From positions 35,665,966 through 35,729,965 of the forward strand of contig NC_087067.1 in assembly GCF_963678635.1 (NCBI RefSeq): a stretch of DNA of 64,000 nt, given 5' to 3'. Each line of letters opens with the position of its first letter. Position 1 is the first letter of the stretch. Both the position numbers and the translations under genes were made by a program. Below, one piece after another: positions 40,903-50,513 of the stretch. The stretch is from Symsagittifera roscoffensis (Eukaryota; Xenacoelomorpha; Acoela; Convolutidae). Under the pieces are notes generated by a model that was given only the letters and a program-made list of their open reading frames with translations, was not told where the DNA came from and did no database searches.

Positions 40903-43900
40903 ATGCCGAACTCTACTTCTATCGCGACACCTGTTCCTTGCCAGCAGTGCGGAAAAATACTGAGCTGCAAAGAGAACTTGAGAAGACATGAGCAAAAAGT
41001 TCACAAGATCCTTCCTCCCCCTCCTCCTCAAACTGTTTGCAATGAGTGTCTCGAATCATTCGAGAGTTTGTCGGAAGCCCGAGAGCACGTCGAGCTGGTA
41101 CATGACATGACTTCCAATAGTCATTGTATCGATTGCCATACAATATTTCTCACCGCGGAAAGCTATGGACAACACTTGATGAAGAAGCACGCATTGCCAG
41201 TTTGGGACGGCATTGAGACGACGTCTTCCGCTGCCCCAACGGAAAGCGCGTTCAGAGGCAAATTGCGTCGATACGATCTCAATGTTGGTGAAAAAGAAAT
41301 GGATTTGCTTCAAGTCATGATGCAAAACAAGGAGGAAATAGATGCTCTCATACTGGAAAGGGTCAAAGAGGGTCCGAACAAGGTGCAATTCCACGTGGAA
41401 GTGGGAATGATCAAAATTCCCACTGTGCAAGACGGGGACAGTGGAAACTTCGAAAGGACCATGCTGTTTCTGAACACTAAGACATTGACAGTGTACTTCG
41501 AGGGAATAGCTGGGGATCAATTCTTGCAACTGATTGAACATGAGGTCAACCAAGTCAATTCGTTCTCTTCTCATGGTAGCGGATGGATTATTGACAGAAT
41601 TGAAAAATTGCAAATCAGTTTCGCGGCCTTCTCACCAATACGAGCAGGACCCTACCTCGAGCTACCTGATGCACTCAGCGCAGCATATATTCTGCTCACA
41701 ATTATCAACACTAAAGATGATGACCGTTGCTTTCTCTACTGCTTTGTTGCCGCATATCACAATGTGAATGAGCCGGCCCTCTACCCCACATCTAGACGGT
41801 GGCTGGAGAAAAAAAAAGTCTCAACCTACGATCTCGACAAAGAAGGAATTGTGAAAATCAATGGGGAATACGAAATGCCAATGGGTCTGATGGATATGGA
41901 CAGATTTGAAAAGTTGAACAATTGTCAAATCAACGTCTTCCGGTAAGCAAATTCTAATTGCCTTCTAAAATCTTAAAATTCCTTCATTAATGTTCTTCAC
42001 CTATTCAAACACCCTTTTTATTTCATTCCAAACTTAGGTATAAAAAGTATTTTTCTGTTCAGGTACAACGAGTACACAGAATTGTTGCCCATAAGAGTAT
42101 CGAGCAGATTCAACACTAGCCTGATTGTGGACTTGTTGCTGCTGACAGATGGATCAAAATATCACTGTGTTGATAAGTGATCTCCAGAAACTGGTCGAGT
42201 ACGTGCGGCACAAAGTGCACCGATTTCAATCTGAGATTTGCCGCAAATGTTTCCACACATGCGCTTCATTCGAAATTCTGAGAAGACATCAAGAACTGTG
42301 CTACCAAGACGAAGATGTCGTCATAACAATGCCCAAGCCGGGAAAAGATGACCACAAGTTCAAAAACTTAACAGCTCGTTGGTACGTATCCAGAGTAATC
42401 TACTTTGATTTAGAGTCACTGCTCTTACCAGTATACGGACCGCAACCTGATCCGCGAAAATCTAGCACGCAAACAATTGAAATCCATCAACCGTGCGGCT
42501 ACGCGTTAGCAGTAATCGAACTTGGGAAAAAGACCTGTTAAAGTTTGAGCTTAAAAGAGGACCGAATGTGATGGAAGAGCTAAGTAGCTCCCTTGAATCG
42601 TTAGCGAGACAAATTTACGTAGAAAAAAGGAAATATTACACTTTCACTGGTATAACAGACCAGGAACGGGAAGATGATACAATTTGTTGGATATGCGAGA
42701 ATGATTTTTCCGACAATGACCAAGTGGTACTTGATCATTGCCATTACACCAACAAGTTCCTGGGTTGGGCACACAATGAGTGTAACGTTAAAAGAAAAAC
42801 AACAAATTACATTCCAGTGGTAGCTCATACTTTGTCAAATTATGATTTACACTTTATAATCAAAGCGCTGATAAAAAAGCGATTCGGAAAAAACTTTTAC
42901 CGTAATACCCGCATCTGAAGAAAATTATATATCCTTGACAATCTCAGTATATATAAAAACGTACACAGATAAAAACGGAAAAATCAAAAAACTCTACGAA
43001 AATATGAGATTCATTGATTCGTATAGGTTCATGCTAGCATCGTTGGCAAAACTTGTCGATAATTTGCCCAAAGAAAAAATTTTTCTGCTGGAGAAATATT
43101 TTGAAAAACTCGGCCACTCACCTGAAAAAGTCAGTATTACCCCTACTCATACTTCAACTCATTCGAAAAATTCCGAGAAACTCGCCTTCCCCCACGAGCA
43201 TTGTGGAAAAATAGTCTAACAGGAGGGGATGTGAGTGTTTCAAGAAGCGAGTACAATCATGCCCTTCAAGTTTTCACCGAACTGAAGTGTGGCTCACTTG
43301 GTGATTACCACGACTTGTACTTGACTACAGATGTGCTATTGCTTGCTTCCGTTTTCGAAGCTTTTCGTGAAGTTTGCTATCAAACATACGGGCTGGATTG
43401 CGCTTGTTACTTCACGGCAAGTAACCTTTCCGGGGAGCCTTTCTAAAAGTTTGTAAGCCCGAACTGAAACTCTTAACGGACCGTGAACATCTGGACTTTG
43501 TGCAGCGAATGATACGAGGAGTCATGTCGTCGGTTTACGCGCGCCGATTTTACAAAGCAAACAATAAATAACTCGACAATTTTTCGCCCTCAGAACCATC
43601 AAGCTACATCCTCAATATTGATGCAAACAATTTGTACGGGGAGATAATGAAACGCTGCCCTTTGCCACTAAACGATTTTTCGATAGTTGAAAAAAATCTG
43701 GCATACATACTGCTCACCAGCGAAACCTCAGAGTGGGGTTATAAAGTTGCAAAGTCAATATAAACATACCCGAAGGGCTTCACGACTTCTTTGCTGATTA
43801 CCCCCTTGCCCCCTCTCGTGAAGTAGTGGACATCGGTGCAATGAGCAACGAGCAAGTCGACATGTTGGGAAAATTGGGAATCACCTCACTGCCAAAAGTG

Positions 43901-44625
43901 CCAAAGATTCTACAGACCTTGCATCCTAAAGAAGGTTATGTTTTGCACTACCTTACCCTAAAATCGTACCATGAGCTGCGATTTAAAATAACTTACCTCG
44001 GCAAAGTTCTTCAGTTCCGCCAAAATTACTGGATGGCACCCTTTGACGACCTCAACACCCGCCTACGAAAAGCCGCGGTAAATAAATTCCAGTAGAACTT
44101 CTACAAGATAATTGTTAGTTCAGCTTTCGATAAGACAATGGGGTCTAAGTTAGAAAGAAAGAAGCTGGATATTGTAAGGAATGAGAGAGAACTTTTACAA
44201 AAAACAGCTCTGAGCACAATCAAAAGCTTTCAAATCAATGACGATCAATTAGCCACAATCAGCTTTTCGGTAACAAAAATATTGTCGTATAAATCTATGA
44301 TAGTTGGTGCGACCATCCTAGACCTCGCCAAGCGTTTCATGTTTCAGTTTCATTATCAAAAAATGAAACCAAATCTAAACTTGGAACTCCTTTACTCCGA
44401 CACGGATAGTTTTATTTATGCCATAAAAACTGATGTTTACCGAAAATTGGAGAAAATTAAAGCTGATTTCGACTTTTCAAATTACGATGAGGACCATTTC
44501 TTGTTTTCGAGGATAGCAACAAGAAAGTTGTGCTGAAGTTCAAAGACGAGACTGGTGGGGAGCCGATCAGAGAATTCATCGCCCTAAAACCGAAACTATA
44601 TTCGGTCGTCCTGAATGGTAAATAA
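40903..44625 (+). pseudogene. polB: Polinton family B DNA polymerase, spliced and frameshifted
   Basis: Exon 1 (40903-41942) begins with three C2H2 zinc fingers (C13/C16/H29/H34, C46/C49/H62/H67, C75/C78/H91/H96), followed by the N-terminal region usual for Polinton polymerases. After a 120-bp intron come Exo I (YFDLES, ~42400), an endonuclease VII-like Zn motif (C-W-I-C ... LDHCHYTNKFLGWAHNECN, ~42690-42790), Exo II (HTLSNYD, ~42830), Exo III (YHDLYLTTDVL, ~43310), Pol A (LNIDANNLYG, ~43615), Pol B (FDKTMGSK, ~44130) and Pol C (YSDTDSF, ~44400). At least six frame changes or stops break it. The C-terminus after KPKLYS is short. It would replicate the element by protein priming. Confidence 0.85.
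41943..42062 (+). other. Probable intron in the polymerase gene
   Basis: gtaagcaaattc...ttttctgttcag has canonical ends and a pyrimidine-rich 3' end. Removing it joins CQINVFR to YNEYTELLP in one frame, which is the continuous order expected. Unspliced reading hits TAA at once. An alternative acceptor at 42036 is less good. Confidence 0.75.
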
Positions 44626-45165
44626 AATTTAAGCCACCCTTCCACCCCCATTCCTACCTTTTACAGAACATAATTAACACCACCAACTTCCCTACCCCCT
44701 TAATTTGTTGCATTAAACTATGGGCATTTAGCTGATTTAGGCAACATTATACAATGTTGCCTAAACGTTGATTTATCTGACAACATATTCCCTCTCTTTT
44801 CCTCTTTTTTGATCATAATTTAGAGTCTTCTGCACTTTTTTGGTAAAATGAACCAAATTTTGTTCGGTATAAATTGAGTTGCTGAAGTGAAATGAAACTA
44901 TCCCCTGCGTTGTAGAAAAGAACAATAATTTTGCTTCTGTTTATAAGGCACTCAAAAATTGAGTGTCAAAGGAATGAAACGGAGTGCACAGAGAGAACTG
45001 GTCCACCAAACCTTCAAGGACACATTATTCACTAGAAAAACAATGAGGGTGTACAACTATAATATAGTTTCGAAAGGTCACGCCAATATGACAGTGAAAC
45101 AAAACAAACTCTAATTATCACCATTCGACTCAAAACGTTTTCTACTTTTCGACGGAATTTCGACA
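44626..45165. other. Noncoding stretch after the polymerase
   Basis: No gene is seen. A 13-bp perfect hairpin lies at 44736-44765. gtataaattg near 44867 could be a TATA box for the following ORF. A gtaaat donor at 44618 and a good acceptor (ccttttacag) ending at 44668 could define a second small polymerase intron, which would only add a few residues. Confidence 0.4.
44736..44765. repeat. Perfect 13-bp hairpin, 4-nt loop
   Basis: tttaggcaacatt, loop atac, then its exact reverse complement. It lies about 110 bp after the polymerase stop. Confidence 0.8.
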
Positions 45166-45459
45166 GTGCCCTTTGACCATAAAGCCGCCGAAGAAAATGC
45201 TTTTCTAGAATACATTTACATGGACACCGAGTGGGCCAACTCATACAATGAAACTGATAACAGTTCTCCCGATTTTCAACTTCCGGATTGGGGATTTTTA
45301 CAGCGGCCCTACTCAGAAACAGAGCTTCAAGAAGAAGAAGCTTCTAGTAGCCGAGTCCGTGAACGTCCCCCTATAAATAACCCATTTATTTTATCTGAAG
45401 CTTCGGAAGAACGACCATCTAAAAAACAGCGCAAAGAAAACCAAAACAATAAACATTAA
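45166..45459 (+). CDS. Unknown acidic ORF near the right end of the Polinton
   Basis: This 97-residue protein is acidic in the middle (SETELQEEEASSS) and basic at the end (RPSKKQRKENQNNKH, nuclear-localisation-like). The open frame begins at GTG. The first ATG lies about 18 codons in. No family is recognised. Its layout, acidic body and basic tail, resembles the C-terminal style of the 38455 ORF, but no sequence similarity is claimed. Confidence 0.4.
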   Translation: MPFDHKAAEENAFLEYIYMDTEWANSYNETDNSSPDFQLPDWGFLQRPYSETELQEEEASSSRVRERPPINNPFILSEASEERPSKKQRKENQNNKH

Positions 45460-45534
45460 AGTCTGAAACATATATTTTCAGATGTTTTTTACTGTTCGTC
45501 CTTTTTATACTTCGACTTGTATATGTTTTGGTTT

Positions 45535-45741
45535 TTACCAATTTACAACTAATAAAATACTCGTATTGAGCACAATCACTGTTTTAACATAAATAGCCTC
45601 AGGCAAAAAAACTAGTTGACGCAAACCATGTGTTAATTCAAACAAAGGTGTGAAATGCTTAGGCTCGTTTTCAATAACAAACTTTAATAGCATGACAAAT
45701 CTTTGACGAAAAGAAAGAAAGCCAGGAAATGACATCAACAT
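45535..45741 (-). CDS. Possible small minus-strand ORF
   Basis: A 68-residue hydrophobic ORF is followed by the right terminal repeat region on its 5' side. No family is recognised and it may be chance. It would be transcribed towards the ORF at 45166. Confidence 0.2.
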   Translation of the reverse strand: MLMSFPGFLSFRQRFVMLLKFVIENEPKHFTPLFELTHGLRQLVFLPEAIYVKTVIVLNTSILLVVNW

Positions 45742-45817
45742 GAAACTAGGACGAAAAAGAAAAGTTCAGGAATTGGGGCGATTAACTTAAATTATCGCGG
45801 AAAAAGGGACCGCTTTA

Positions 45818-46026
45818 AAAGGAATTAGAAGGAATTATTGTTTCGGGTCCCGGTTGTTAAGCTCAGCTTAACAAGATCCTAAGGAAGGGGTCTTTTACTT
45901 TAATTACGTTAATTTACAAAATCCTAGGATAGGGTTCCTCCAAAAAATTAAGGACCCCTTTCCTAGGATTTTGCTTTTCGTGAGTACCCCCCCCCCTTAG
46001 GATCCGGGACACGATACAATACTACT
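45818..46026 (-). repeat. Right terminal inverted repeat of the Polinton
   Basis: It is the reverse-complement partner of 29960-30180 and ends CAATACTACT. A run of ten C at about 45987-45996 faces the G run of the left repeat. Confidence 0.9.
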
Positions 46027-46518
46027 CACATTATTCACCGCTTGTTTTCACAGAGAGTCATGGATCATTTGTATAAAGAAATTGCCCTGTTTTACTAAAA
46101 AGTGAAAAATTACACTCTGTTGAAAATGATTTACTTTTAAACACAAGCAGGGGCCACGCAGTGGTTATGCAGACCAATCTCGTCATGTAACCTAGAAACA
46201 CCCTAACTACGAAAATTGATTGTTTAAAATTCTGCAAATTTACTTGATCTCAGATTCCGTATTTCTGATCTAACATCGTTCCTTAATTACCCTTAATGGT
46301 GATTGAAGACAATTTTTGCATTAAGGAGCTTTTTGAGCCATTGTAAAAAAAATGGTAAAAGCAGAAATTCAAATCAATCATAAAATTGTAGGAGAAATTT
46401 GCATTCATTGTGAACCAAGGTACCAAGTGATCCATGATATTCTATTAAACAAATTGTTAACCCGAAAACGTCTATATTCCGGTTTGACAATGCCTGCAAA
46501 TCGAAATGGTGAAAACGA
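46027..46518 (+). repeat. LINE-bearing tandem unit 2, right part
   Basis: It starts with the second cacatt and matches 23995-24482 of unit 1, so it is the remainder of unit 2 beyond the Polinton. Confidence 0.9.
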
Positions 46519-47419
46519 TCAAAATAATTGAAAGCTCTTTTCATTCATTTAAACTTAACGGTGATTGAGGACAATTTTTGCATAGTGAGGAGCTTTCTGA
46601 GCTCTGTAAAAAACAGAATTTTTCATAAAGAGGATAAAATCCGCAGTAATTTTTATCCATAGCTGAAAAACCATCAAGGAAACGTAACATTTGTTTAGTT
46701 ACAAGTAAGTCACGATAATTTACTTTTCTCGCAATCCATATATTTATTTTAAAACCTGTCCCAGGTCAATTGCAACTTTTTGATCAAGTTTGACCCTATT
46801 AACAGCGTTATAGCATCAGTTAACAACCAATTTATTACAAATTACACAATTTATAATTCTTATGACATTTCAGAATTCTTCTCCAATAAACTGGTAAATA
46901 TTACAAATTATCGCTACGCAATTTTCAGTGTTTGAATAACTCAGCAAAGTAGTTAGGCTCCGCCGAAGTCATTATGGGCTGATGATTTCATCATGAGATG
47001 ATGACGTCATTATGGGACGATTGCGTCGATATTCGTTAATGACGTCATCATGGGTTGATGACGTCAATCTTTCTGAACTCCTGGAGATTCTCGTCGTATT
47101 CAATGATTCTGTAGCGAGGATTCACAACTTCTTCCTCTTGTGCAATGTGCAACAGCTGGCGGGGGCCACTTTCGCTTGTAGTCGGAACTTTCGACCCTGT
47201 TGGCGAAGCTTTTCCAACCTCTCCGCTCTTTAACTCCTTCGAAGCCTAAATTAAGATGCTTAGATAACCACAGCGCATAAATTAATAACTACAGTTCAGT
47301 TAAGCTCTCATTTGTTTACAGTTTTTTTCTTAAATATATATATCATAGAACACGTCGAAGAACAATTTAAAACGACAGAATCGGAAAGACCCAACGAGAA
47401 CAGAAATAACATCAGCCAT
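46519..47419. other. Unassigned stretch with CRE-like cluster
   Basis: No gene is recognised. At 46550-46620 there is a diverged extra copy of a 65-bp segment found at 46285-46350 (core gtgattgaagacaatttttg). Three TGACGTCA octamers lie at 47003-47010, 47041-47048 and 47060-47067 within a short degenerate repeat. Confidence 0.4.
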
Positions 47420-47917
47420 TCAGACATCAAAATACGAGGATGTCGTTAAACAAACCATCCGTATCACTGGTTTAAAAATCAACAATGCTCGATAGTTTGT
47501 CTTTTTAAAAACCTGAACTCGGTAAAAAATAGTAGTGTCATTATTCAAGAAAACAAAAAACAAGACAATATGAGAATAATTCATCGTAAAAGAAAAAGAG
47601 TCTGAAGTAATAACCTTTGAATTTAGCTGACTTTCATTATGATCTGGTAGCATTCGGTAGTCTCCGAGATTAGATCCGGAGTTGCTGGGACTGTTCTTGC
47701 TTAAATCGGGTCCTACATTTAGACCATAGCTACCCGCAGTTCGTACAGCTTTCGATTCTTTAGTAGTAGGTTTGGCAGTAGGTTTGGTACCGCCTCGAGC
47801 ATCTATTGTAAAATAATGATCAGAATAGGATTTTAAAAAAATGGCAAAAGAAAAATTACACAGAGGCCAAGCGTAGCTTTGCCTTAAGTGCGATCCAATT
47901 AACAGCAAGAAAAACAA
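47420..47917 (-). CDS. Possible exon-like ORF, unknown
   Basis: This 165-residue ORF has a hydrophilic middle (DARGGTKPTAKPTTKESKAV ... SGSNLGDYRMLPDHNES) between hydrophobic ends. On the minus strand the hydrophilic part is preceded by a splice-acceptor-like ttttacaatag near 47802, so it may be an exon rather than an ORF. No family is recognised and no partner exon is proven. Confidence 0.25.
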   Translation of the reverse strand: MFFLLLIGSHLRQSYAWPLCNFSFAIFLKSYSDHYFTIDARGGTKPTAKPTTKESKAVRTAGSYGLNVGPDLSKNSPSNSGSNLGDYRMLPDHNESQLNSKVITSDSFSFTMNYSHIVLFFVFLNNDTTIFYRVQVFKKTNYRALLIFKPVIRMVCLTTSSYFDV

Positions 47918-48286
47918 ACCGACAGATGAGAGGAAAGCCGCGCAAAAAATTGAAATTATCTACCAAACGTTTTCAAGACCATTGCTTTATTTTTGTCTGA
48001 AATCAACTTGTTTTCATCAAACTTATGCCAAGGAAGACCAATGATGAAAAAACTTACAAAGTTGTAACAAAGCGGACAATTCTTGAGCAGACACACATTT
48101 GAGCCGAAAAAAAACGATTTCATAAACTCCTTAGGAATTAGAAAACTTAATAACACGAGGCCGCTCAGCCGATATGAAAATCAATCAATTACTTTTGAGC
48201 CGAATGAAGAGTTGTAAAAGAATAATGAACGCAAATTACAAAAAACGGACTTGTTTTTTGAAACAAAAAAAATCAAATTTCGGTTT

Positions 48287-48634
48287 TTAAAGAAGACAAT
48301 TATGCCCTTGAAGCTCTTTGAATTTCAAGAGAAAATTACGGTTGGTGCTTTTTTTAATGAAAATAACCCAATTTGAGAAAAGTGGATCAATAGGTAAACT
48401 TTTCAAAGCCAAACTGGCAGGGCGCACTCGAAGCGAACTCTCATTTCGAACTTCCTCTTTCGTCGATAGACCTATGCTAACATTAAGTCCATCTAAAACT
48501 CCATATAAATTATTTTCCAATATTGGAACTCGATTTTGATATTTAATTTTGTCCACTTTATCCGTCAAGCGAGAGACTATTAGCGAACGACACTCAGTTC
48601 CGGTATTTAGTATACGCACTTTAAATCCCAGCAA
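48287..48634 (-). CDS. Unknown ORF in repeat X, copy 1
   Basis: This 115-residue ORF has the counterpart 57841-58104 in X2. The shared part includes RILNTGTECRSLIVSRLTDK and VSIGLSTKEEVRNESSLRVR, with a few conservative changes between copies. No family is recognised. It could be an exon or a fragment of an element protein. Confidence 0.35.
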   Translation of the reverse strand: MLGFKVRILNTGTECRSLIVSRLTDKVDKIKYQNRVPILENNLYGVLDGLNVSIGLSTKEEVRNESSLRVRPASLALKSLPIDPLFSNWVIFIKKSTNRNFLLKFKELQGHNCLL

Positions 48635-48833
48635 ATTGGAAACTTTACTCGGAATAACCGCATTCTGGGAAAGTTTTAGAGGCGGGATGCGTCGGTCATA
48701 AGGGGGAAAGTGGAAATAACATGAACTTTAAGCCAATATCGGCAAAAAAAGAAGAAGAAGAAGAAGAAGAATTTATTTCTCCATATAGTTGATAATACAA
48801 GCATCAATTTATTTAAATTATTAAATCAACAAA

Positions 48834-49142
48834 ATGGAGGGGATAGACAAAAGGCGCAGTATGTGCCTACTTGACGTCTACCCGTTCAAAACAGGCATTC
48901 CGACAGAAATCGTATTGCCAAAGCGACCTATAGAAGACCCGAACATGCACACTCGACTAACCAGTCAAACAGGGAAGGGGAAGTGCGCAATTTTGCTTGA
49001 AAAAAAAACGGGAAAACGAATGTCAAAGGATTCGGATTATTGGAGTAACTATCCAGAACATTCCATGGGATGTTGCAAACAGATGAGTAAAATTGCACAT
49101 CTTCCTATCAATGGGGGAAGTAGGAATAAGAAAAAATGCTGA
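48834..49142 (+). CDS. Unknown plus-strand ORF in repeat X1
   Basis: This 102-residue basic ORF, rich in K and C, overlaps the segment shared with X2 (PTEIVLPKRPIEDPNMHTRL), where the frame is broken. No domain is recognised. It lies on the same strand as the old Ty3 integrase remnant downstream and could belong to that element. Confidence 0.25.
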   Translation: MEGIDKRRSMCLLDVYPFKTGIPTEIVLPKRPIEDPNMHTRLTSQTGKGKCAILLEKKTGKRMSKDSDYWSNYPEHSMGCCKQMSKIAHLPINGGSRNKKKC

Positions 49143-49213
49143 TATTGAGAGTGCATAACAGAGTCATAACCCTTGCGCTGTGAGATGTGCTGGAAGACGC
49201 ATTCAAATCTCAA

Positions 49214-49831
49214 GGTTGACTGGATGGATCGACAGATGACTCCCGTTTGACTTTGAAAAAGAGCATATGGCAGGACAGGAACAAAATAGAGAGTCATAAG
49301 TTAATTATCCCGAAATCCGTTATTTAAAATGCCTAATCCTTCCAAAAAAGGATGAAAAACTCAATGTGGCGCAAATTGAATTAATTACAGCTGACATACA
49401 TAAAACACTAGGCAAGCATGCACAAACGAGTGTTCCAGAATATTCTAGTCACTCTTATATAATTCAGAACGAGCATACGATTTGCAAATAAAATTCAAAG
49501 TTAATATTGGCGGTCAGAACAAGAACATCCAACGCGGAAAGTTATTTCGGGCGAGTCAGTTTGACAGCGAGAAAGTGAGAAAAAAAGTTCTTTCTGCAGA
49601 AAGAACGATCAGAATGGCAAAACGGAGTTATTCTACACAAAACTCGTTCAACAAAAAGGGGGCATTGAAAAAATGGGAAAGAGAGCAGTTTAAAGATAAA
49701 GAAAACAACTAAAAATCAGGTCTGCTGAGGATAGAAACGGACAGTCCAACCTTGTCGGAGGAATCGTGACATGAAAAAGTGACGATACCATGAATGCTCA
49801 TAGATGAATGCCTCGATATAATAGAAGCAAC
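49214..49831 (+). other. Unassigned stretch before the old Ty3 integrase
   Basis: One ORF at 49482-49712 (76 residues, very basic, KVRKKVLSAERTIRMAKRSY) is open but unrecognised. By position it could be the linker or preceding part of the old plus-strand Ty3 Pol. Its start is GTG/TTG-like in the open frame. Confidence 0.25.
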
Positions 49832-50017
49832 ATTTTCAGGTAAACTAGGATTAACATCCGCCTACGACAGGACATGGTGGCCGTATAGTGGCCGCAACAT
49901 CATCAACAAGGCAGAAAGGGAGAAAAGGCAAGCCGTGCTCGACTATCGGTGAGAACCTAAAACCACTTATCGAAGGTTCAGATTGGAAATAGCTAAAAAT
50001 AACAATAGCAACGTAAC
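49832..50017 (+). pseudogene. Old Ty3 integrase zinc finger, left half (split by Ty3-2)
   Basis: FSGKLGLTSAYDRTWWPYSG followed by RNIINKAEREKRQ corresponds to the HHCC finger of Ty3 integrases (H-x-G ... WWP-x-M-x-R-D-I ... C-x-x-C), with the zinc-binding residues largely lost. It stops at the Ty3-2 insertion site. The continuation is at 57197-57296, across the insertion. Confidence 0.6.
50013..50017. other. Target site duplication of Ty3-2, left
   Basis: gtaac here and at 57192-57196 flank the element. Confidence 0.8.
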
Positions 50018-50277
50018 TGTGATATGCGTTGCGATATCGGTTGAAAACAAGTTGTAATTCAATACTGTATTTGAAATATTGAATTTAGGTTTTCTTATTC
50101 TTTTGTTTTCTTTTGTTACTGAGAGCTAGATCAGTGTTACGAACTCTGATCTCTCACTTATTCTCAATGTCATCACTCACTGTGACCTTGAGCATACCAT
50201 AAAAGTAATGATTAAGCACCATAGGTTAGCTGTACATAAATGGACAAATACTGCTACTGCAGTAGCGGTATGACACA
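50018..50277 (-). repeat. 3' LTR of Ty3-2
   Basis: It is about 260 bp. On the plus strand it runs tgtgatatgcg...ggtatgacaca. A purine tract (ccgagggggg on the minus strand, 50278-50287) abuts it. Confidence 0.9.
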
Positions 50278-50287
50278 CCCCCCTCGG
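50278..50287 (-). other. Polypurine tract of Ty3-2
   Basis: CCGAGGGGGG on the minus strand lies directly before the 3' LTR, the expected plus-strand primer position. Confidence 0.75.
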
Positions 50288-50513
50288 TGGAAGAAATAAA
50301 TTATACAACATAAGTAGGATAATTTATTTAAAAAGAGTTCAATATACTCAGTTCATAGGAAAGTCTCTTGGTTAATTGACGATTGAGTTTATGGAATTCT
50401 CAGTTTTCTTCCAACTCTATTTCCCAACTCGGGTTCCAAGCGACTCCTTCGTCTAGTGTAGCATACCCGAATTTTCGCATAAAAAGGTGTCTTTCGAGTC
50501 GTCGCACTTTTGA

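Larger units (their letters stand above)
29960..46026 (+). mobile_element. Polinton/Maverick DNA transposon, 16,067 bp
   Basis: The termini are AGTAGTATTG...CAATACTACT inside ~210-220-bp inverted repeats, with the 5'-AG...CT-3' ends and 6-bp target duplication typical of Polintons. It encodes the group's hallmark set: retroviral-type integrase, minor and major capsid proteins, adenovirus-type protease and family B DNA polymerase. Most genes carry one or more in-frame stops or frameshifts. The usual FtsK/A32-type packaging ATPase was not seen. A 3.6-kb segment bounded by inverted repeats lies between protease and polymerase. Confidence 0.95.
48070..49213. repeat. Dispersed repeat X, copy 1
   Basis: It matches 57497-58505 in the same orientation, starting aagcggacaattcttgagca. 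Relative to X2 it has an extra 144 bp bounded by caaaa (48743-48747 and 48887-48891), with a GAA run at 48748-48771. On the minus strand it holds an ORF (48287-48634) whose core NNLYGVLDGLNVSIGLSTKE is conserved in X2. Confidence 0.75.

Noticed and set aside
41056..41613. 185-residue minus-strand ORF
   Set aside because: It is antisense to polymerase exon 1, whose zinc fingers and conserved motifs are convincing.
47420..48650. Two-exon host gene on the minus strand
   Set aside because: Splice-like sites exist, but the putative exon at 48287-48634 is part of repeat X, no family matches and no joining frame could be shown.
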